Assembly (NCBI GenBank): GCA_024500155.1
Contig: CM044877.1
Location: 65,986,001 to 66,050,000, forward strand
Origin: Chenopodium formosanum
Taxonomy: Eukaryota > Streptophyta > Magnoliopsida > Caryophyllales > Amaranthaceae
Reading direction: 5' to 3'
Length of the DNA: 64,000 nucleotides
Below, in pieces: positions 57,626 through 64,000 of the stretch. The notes below the pieces were generated by a model. It was not told where the DNA came from. It did no database searches and saw only the letters and a list, made by a program, of their open reading frames with translations. Every line of letters begins with the position of its first letter. The first letter of the stretch is position 1. The position numbers and the translations under genes were made by a program.

Positions 57626-59519
57626 AAGTGTGATAGCCTGAACAGTGGCGGTGAAAGAAATATATCCTACTTTAATTTGCTGATAAATGTCAACACTTCT
57701 AGCTCTCAAAATCAGTTCTGATAAATGTCTGAGTTATGTCTCACTAAACTCTACCATATGCTCATTATCTTATTAGATATTTTATGTCTCACTATACTAT
57801 ACAAAGTAGTGTTTCAGAAATTGATTGCAATCTTGGCCTTTATATTCAGTCAAGAACGAACAACAAAGCAAAAGGATGAAATTTAGCCACTTGATACAAA
57901 CATTAGCATGACTATTAGACCAAGATAAGTAACAAGAAACTACAATTACAACACACCAACAACACACAACAACATATGCATCTTAAATTGGTCTATGCAT
58001 CTTAAACTAATCGGCTTAAAGGGACTTGAAATATAATTCATATTTGGCTGACCTCTTTCTCTATTACTTATAACCGACATAGAAAAGGGGTGAAGTTGTT
58101 GTTACTTGTTGTAGTAGAATAGTTGATACTAGGCTACTGGCAACAGCCAATTTTAAAGCTTGGCAGCAACTAAATACAATGCTAGTATAAAAATGTGCTT
58201 TCAAAAGATAATTTTTAATAGACCATTATTAAACGATTTAGACTATGATACTAGCCTTTTTGTTTGATATGAATGAACTAAAACTCAACCCCTCTAGAAC
58301 TTCTACATGTAAACTTGATACCTCAATTTTGCTATACCATTGTGATTTTAACCATTGTAAAATCATACTTACCCCTACTACTCTTCAGCTCATTGATAAA
58401 AGGGATTCTCACATAACTCAACGGCTCAACCTGATTGTAGGATTCATACAAACAATTAAATCAAACAAACCAACCAAAAAGCCTAAGATCGTAATATAAA
58501 CGAAGCATTATGCATAATTTTCATGGAATCCATATAAACTTCTTAGGAGTTCTATAACTAAAATCGCTTATAACTTATTTAAGTGTACTACCACATGCAT
58601 ATATGACTTCAAATAAGAATCAAATTTCCCATCCTAATCCTTTCTTTCTTGCCAATAATAGCGTTCAACACAAGAACAACCACAGCAGCGTTCAACATAG
58701 ATGCAATAACAATAATAAAAACAGCAGCATTCTCAATGTAACTAACGGTGATCTCAATTAACTTGCACACACAAATTTACACACGCTTCAAAGAGAAAAC
58801 AGAAGCCTGACATACACGGCTAGTGTACACCAATTAGAACCTTTATCTATTAAACCTTTATCTATTAAACAGCAGCCTCACATAATCGGCTAGTGTACCC
58901 CAATTAGACATACATGTACCCCAATTACACAAAGCAGTTCACAAACAATAAGCGTTTCTTAATTTTTTTGTTCGAAATTATTCATCAAAACCTAATTTCC
59001 TTGGTTTTTTTATAATCTAATTTCATTAAAAATTAATCAAATAATTGAAAACAACAACAATCAATTCGAATTAACATGTAAAAACACTAATTCGAAAGTA
59101 AAATAACCCTAATTCAAAAGGAACACATACCTCAAAACTTTGATAAAAATCCCCTAAAGCTGATCCCAAATTCGAACAAACCAAAGCAACAATTAATGGA
59201 GTGCGATGCAGTGCAAGAGAAGGAAGAGAGGTGAAGGAGAAGGAGGAGCAGTGAAGGGGGAAGGAGGAGCAGTACGTCAAGGGGGAGCGAAGGGTACAGT
59301 GTTAGTTTTTTTTTTATTTTTGCGAATTCAGTAATAGCTACCTTAATTTTTTTTCTTTAATCAAAATTTAAATGAAAATTACTTTTCAAAAAAGAAAATT
59401 TAATGAAAAATAAATAAAATTAAGAGAAAGTATAAAACTAGAAAACTAGAAACTTTCCTTCAAAAAAAATAAAAATAAAAAATAGAAACTTAATATTTGT
59501 TGGTTTAAAATAAAACAAA
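57626..59519. other. CACTA interior, upstream region, no gene seen
   Basis: AT-rich. A duplicated CGGCTAGTGTAC(A/C)CCAATTAGA occurs at about 58819 and 58880, with CCTTTATCTATTAAA twice between them. A purine-rich block lies at 59200-59290. Confidence 0.4.
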
Positions 59520-59984
59520 AATTCTTGTTAGACTTATTATTTATAATCAGCGCTTGTAAGCTAGTTACAAAATGTTTACTTTGACTTATTATTTGTAACT
59601 GGCGTTTGTAAGCTAGTTACAAATGTTTTGGTCAACTTTTTTTGACTTAATATTTGTAACTGGCGTTTATAAGCTAGTTACAAACGCTTTGGTCAAACTT
59701 TCTTTGACTAAGTATTTGTAACTGGCGTTTGTAAGCTAGTTACAAGTTTTTTAGTCAAATTTTTTGTGACTGAACATTTGTAACTGACATTTATTTAGTC
59801 AGTTACTAATAAAACATCATATAAAGATACACCACATATTAGTAACTGACATTTACTACGTTGGTTACTAATGTCATGGAATTTGTAACTGGCATTATCT
59901 TAGTCGGTTACTACTGATGCTTCTATAACTAGCATAATATACGCCAGTTACTAATAGGGTGTTACAAATAGCATTTTTTCTACT
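59520..59984. repeat. CACTA subterminal repeats, right
   Basis: At least six copies of ATTTGTAACTGGCGTTTGTA followed by AGCTAGTTACAAA, each forming a short stem, with more degenerate copies nearer the end. Confidence 0.85.
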
Positions 59985-59987
59985 TTA

Positions 59988-61185
59988 TTCAAAACGGAAA
60001 GTCTATAACTTCCCTCCAAATCATCAATAATGGCATTAGGAAGCAAAGAAGTTTGCATAACATAAACGGAATACGAATTAAGGACGAATTTAATTAGGGT
60101 ACATCTCCCGGCCATGTTAAGGAGTTTAGCTTGCCAACCTTTAATTCTATTTTAAGTTTTATTAAGGAGATCAACATAATCCGAAATCCTAAGTTTATTG
60201 GTACTAATATTCACCCTTAAATACTTTCCAAAAAAGGAGCACCCTTAATATTAGAAACACTAAGGATAGTTCTCTTAAGGGACAAGCACAGTTTAGGAGG
60301 GAAGATAACTTTAGACTTAGTAGGACTAATGAACAAACCCGACTTAGTTCCAAACTCAAGAAGCACTTCTTTAATAGTTCTAACATTACTAACCGAGGCC
60401 TTAGCAAAAATAAACACATCATCGGCATAGAAGAGATGAGACACACTAACATCATGATCAATTTTTATAGGCTCCCAATGACCCTCTCCCACCCTTTGTT
60501 CTATCATCAAGGATAATCTTTAATTTCAAGACAAAGAACAAAAATATACGAGGAAAGGGGATCCCCTTTTCTAATCCCTCTAGAAGGAGTAAAGCTATCC
60601 GTGATTTCACCATTCCATAAAATAAAAATGGACGGAGTAGTGATACAACTTAAGATAAGACCGACACGAGAGCTAGGGAAATTTAATCCTAATAAAGTTT
60701 CTCTTATAAAACCCCACTCTAACCTGTCATAAGATTTAGAAATATCGATTTTGAAAGACATAAGGTGTTTTTTTACATCCTTTCTTAAAAAAAGTGAGCA
60801 ATTTCCTCAATAACTAAAATATTCTCATCGATAGATCGTCCTTCTATGAAACTAGATTGGACCGGATTAATCAAATTTCCTAGGAGAGGTTTTATTCTAT
60901 TTGCAACGATTTTAGTAATGATTTTGTAAATTGAATTACATAAACCAATAGGCCTAAAACCATTCATAGTATCCGGTTGATCAATTTTAGGGATAAGACA
61001 AATATAAGACTCATTCACATAAGCCGAAATCTTTCCTTCCCTAAAACAATTAGTCATAAGGTTAACAATCGAACTCCCTACCACATCCCAATATTTATGG
61101 AAGAACTTAGGTTGAATACCATCCGGACCCGGGATTTTCATAGGAGCCATCATGAACAAAGCATTTTAACTTCCATAGCCTCTTA
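59988..61185 (-). pseudogene. LINE 2 reverse transcriptase (right of CACTA)
   Basis: On the minus strand: MKIPGPDGIQPKFFHKYW, ICLIPKIDQPDTMNGFRPIG, FKIDISKSYDRLEWGF with the first catalytic Asp, GIRKGDPLSSYIF and the SHLFYADD box. The pieces at 61159-60785, 60761-60507 and 60510-60217 are separated by a stop and a frameshift. It continues through GWQAKLLNMAGR toward 59990, where the CACTA element begins. This copy is of another LINE family than the one at 11351. A MITE at 61186 cuts its upstream side. Confidence 0.88.
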
Positions 61186-61479
61186 GAGCAACTACAATGG
61201 TTGGCTAATTTATTTAATAGCTTGGCATGCCACATCATCTTCTTAAGCTACAACAATTCAAGCTATTTGTTGCTCCAATGGTTAAGCTAGTTGTAAATTA
61301 ATTTATTTTTAAATTTATAATATTTTTTATCTAATAAATATTTGCCAAGCTAATTAGCTCTACAAAGCTAATTTGCTTGTCAAAGCTAATCAACAAGATG
61401 TGCAACAATGGTGTAGCTACTAGCTTAAAATTTTTAATATTTGCAAGCTAGTCCCTTTTCCCAACCATTGGAGTTGCTC
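61186..61479. mobile_element. Harbinger/Tourist-type MITE (294 bp)
   Basis: Ends GAGCAACTACAATGGTTGG and CCAACCATTGGAGTTGCTC are inverted with one difference, and the 3-bp TTA lies on both sides (61183-61185, 61480-61482). Confidence 0.85.
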
Positions 61480-61482
61480 TTA

Positions 61483-62025
<543 letters not shown>

Positions 62026-62148
62026 TTATTTATTACACTAATTCACATGTGATTTTTCACATACATCCACCAAATGCTTATTTGCGCATATATCGTTACA
62101 CATAATAAATTGGAACGAACTTGTTTTGAAATACGTAGTATTATTGTA

Positions 62149-64000
62149 TTAAGCGTCTTGTTCATTGATCCTCATGACATCAAGGTAAGATTTCCCGTCT
62201 AGAGCTCGAGTAAATAATCCCTTCAAGTAATTAGTGTAGCTAACCCGTTTAAATCGTGCTGGAGTATTTGGCGTAATTAAGCTGGGAATTGGGCCTATAT
62301 CCTTATCAAAAGCAGGGCTGTGAAACGCAGCAACTGATATTCTTTCCCTTGTTTCATTCACTACTGACCGGTGCAATATGCTTTTATATATTCCATTGCT
62401 CATAATCTTCATGCAAGTAAAAATGTAAGAAATTAGAAAAATTCTGTGAAATGAATCAAATGATAACTGCCCATTTAGTAGGTGCTAAATTTTTACAAAA
62501 TTGCGAGATAATACATTAAACTTCTGATATTGAATGGTAATGAAAATTCATGGAAACGACAAGACATACACACTTCTCTGAAAATAATTGTTTAATTTTT
62601 AGAGTATACTACCTCCGTTAAATGTTATGTGCAAGTGTGCAACTTTGAAATATTTTATATCTCACAACTAATAGCCCAAAGTTGCACATAACATTCAACG
62701 GAGGTAGTATTATTATATTTTATACATCACTAATTAATAAATTAAATCAAATATGTGATAATAAATCAAAGCAAGATGTATTAACTACCTACTAATTCAA
62801 CATGTCATTGATAATCTATCTAATTTGTCTTCATGTCATTGATACTCTATATATGACACATTGATCATTAATATATTTAATTTAATTATGAGTATAAACG
62901 TTACTGTAATACTATGTATTATTAAGAAAAACAAAAAAAATATATATATAGTGAGAAAATTATGTTTAAAATTAGTAATGTTATCTATGAAAATAATACA
63001 TGTGTAATACTTCCTAATCTGAAGAACATAAGAGTATGGATAATATAGCTTAGGAAGTTAGGCTTATCGGGCGGGGTACAAAACCAAGACAAACACATTA
63101 GATGGCAATGGATTAATTAATAATGAAATATTTGCTTATATTTCAAAATAACAAGTGCTTAAATAAAAAAAAAAAAAAAAAAAACTTCATAAACATTATT
63201 AATACTTGTACTCCCTCCATTTTTAAATACTTGCTCCACTTTCCTTTTTTGACCATTTTTAAATACTTGCTTCATTTCCTTATTTGAAAAGCTTTTACAA
63301 TATTTAATTTATTCCTCTCATCTAGTGAAGTCAATATAAATTATATTTTATTACATATTTTCTCTCCTCCAATTCTCTCCACTACTTTTGTTTTTTACAA
63401 TTTTTATTCTTTCACCTACCCCACTACCTCTTTATTTTATTACTTTCTCCAATTACTCCTAAAACTCCGCGCATAGAAAAATCAATCAAATATTTAAAAA
63501 TGGAGGGAATATAATTTTGTCATAATATAATTTGAAATTGAACTTTTTGTGAAAAATTACCTTATACAAGTCATTTTTTGTGAAAAACTACCTTATTAAA
63601 AAAATGTTGTAAGAAACTACCTTTTGTTGTAATAAGCTACTTTTTTCCGAATTATTGCATTGAAAAAAAGACGTTTAATGACCCATTTTCAATCATTTTT
63701 TTTCTCCTTTTACCACCCAATTTCTCTATAGCCCCTTATAATGCCTAATTCCCCTTCTCTTTCATTGTTAAATTAAGCACATGATAGCAACTTTTTTTTT
63801 TTTTTTTTTTTTGAAGACTCACATGATAGCAACTTATAACATTTAGTTTTTATAAAGTAGTTTCTTACAACAGGTTTTTTATAAGGTAGTTTTTCACAAA
63901 AATTTATGTATATGGTAGTTTTTCACAAAAAGTCTTTTGAAAAAAGCATGTTCAAACGTTAAATGATATGGAGTAACTAATTGCTTACCTCCAAGATATC
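62149..64000 (-). CDS. SRG1-like 2-oxoglutarate/Fe(II) dioxygenase (locus 3), 3' part
   Basis: Exon 4 is 62406-62149 (258 bp, same length as in locus 2), starting IMSNGIYKSILHRSV after an AAG acceptor and ending NEQDA and a stop. It holds the second iron-ligand His (ILHRSV) and the R-x-S 2-oxoglutarate site (RERISVAAF). Intron 3 is 63988-62407. The last 12 bases of exon 3 (63989-64000, DILE before a GTAAG donor) end the window. No stop or frameshift is seen in this part. The protein is clearly paralogous to locus 2, but differs at many positions. Whether the whole gene is intact cannot be judged here. Confidence 0.88.
62609..62707. mobile_element. Stowaway-type MITE (99 bp)
   Basis: CTACCTCCGTTAAATGTTAT at the left is inverted at the right (ATAACATTCAACGGAGGTAG), with TA on both sides (62607-62608, 62708-62709). 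It lies in intron 3 of locus 3. Confidence 0.88.
63211..63509. mobile_element. Stowaway-type MITE (299 bp)
   Basis: Left end CTCCCTCCATTTTTAAATAC and right end ATATTTAAAAATGGAGGGAA are inverted, with TA on both sides. It lies in intron 3 of locus 3. Confidence 0.8.
63542..63934. mobile_element. Foldback/MULE-like element in intron 3
   Basis: The left arm (about 63542-63625), with TTTTTGTGAAAAACTACCTT twice and GTTGTAAGAAACTAC, is inverted in the right arm (about 63850-63934). TIRs are about 80 bp and include internal repeats. It lies about 55 bp from the exon 3 donor. Confidence 0.7.

Larger units (their letters stand above)
47234..59984 (-). mobile_element. CACTA (En/Spm-type) transposon, 12.75 kb
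   Basis: The left end reads TACTAGTAGAAAAAG, one base from the standard CACTAGTAGAAAAA. The right end is the inverted ...TTTTTTCTACT with the last four bases lost. The flanks are TTA on both sides (47231-47233, 59985-59987), the 3-bp duplication typical of CACTA. Many GTAACTGGCGT-type motifs crowd both ends. Inside, on the minus strand, are a TNP2 transposase (53550-56800) and a second gene (48500-53200). It is inserted in a LINE. Eroded ends and broken genes suggest it is now immobile. Confidence 0.88.

Noticed and set aside
58245..58499. 84-codon ORF in the CACTA interior
   Set aside because: No family motif and isolated from the element's minus-strand genes.

Overview
This is nuclear DNA from a flowering plant. 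Introns are GT-AG, the sequence is AT-rich, and most of the window is nested transposable elements. The only host genes I can support belong to one family, the SRG1-like 2-oxoglutarate/Fe(II) dioxygenases (2-ODDs). The repeat mix (Sirevirus and Ale-type Ty1/copia, L1-type LINEs, CACTA with TNP2, Helitrons, tRNA-type SINEs, hAT, Stowaway and Harbinger MITEs) fits a eudicot. I cannot name the species with confidence.

Three 2-ODD loci all lie on the minus strand. Locus 1 is a broken exon 1 at 3222-3497. Locus 2 is a complete four-exon gene at 30490-42804. Locus 3 is the last exon at 62149-62406 plus the last 12 bases of exon 3 at the window end. Locus 2 has an open frame of 355 codons across its exons, with the iron-binding and 2-oxoglutarate-binding residues in place. 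A 4.9-kb copia element sits inside exon 3, five codons past the HxD motif.

Layout: 1-2.2 kb, the end of a gypsy-type LTR and a decayed ORF. 2.4-3.1 kb, a Helitron. 3.2-3.5 kb, 2-ODD remnant. 5.1-7.2 kb, a gypsy-type LTR with its polypurine tract. 8.3-9.2 kb, a hAT MITE with perfect 8-bp target duplication. 9.5-10.7 kb, a Helitron with a doubled 5' end. 11.35-18.0 kb, a LINE split by a 1.94-kb solo LTR. 19.3-29.5 kb, a complete but decayed Sirevirus-like copia element with an extra env-position ORF. 30.5-42.8 kb, 2-ODD locus 2, carrying the Ale-like copia element, a MULE-like foldback, Helitron ends, a SINE and other repeats. 43-46.7 kb, MITEs, simple repeats and an LTR-like block. 46.7-61.2 kb, a second LINE split by a 12.75-kb CACTA element with a TNP2 transposase and a second gene. 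61.2-64 kb, a Harbinger MITE, a long TA tract and 2-ODD locus 3 with MITEs in its last intron.

Two themes stand out. First, several unrelated LTR-like sequences carry short GC-rich palindromes in tandem, in two cases just upstream of a TATA box. Second, the CACTA element carries two separate arrays of the same 25-bp palindromic unit on either side of its transposase and second-gene block. Where I could read element ORFs, most breaks are C-to-T type stop codons or indels in T runs.
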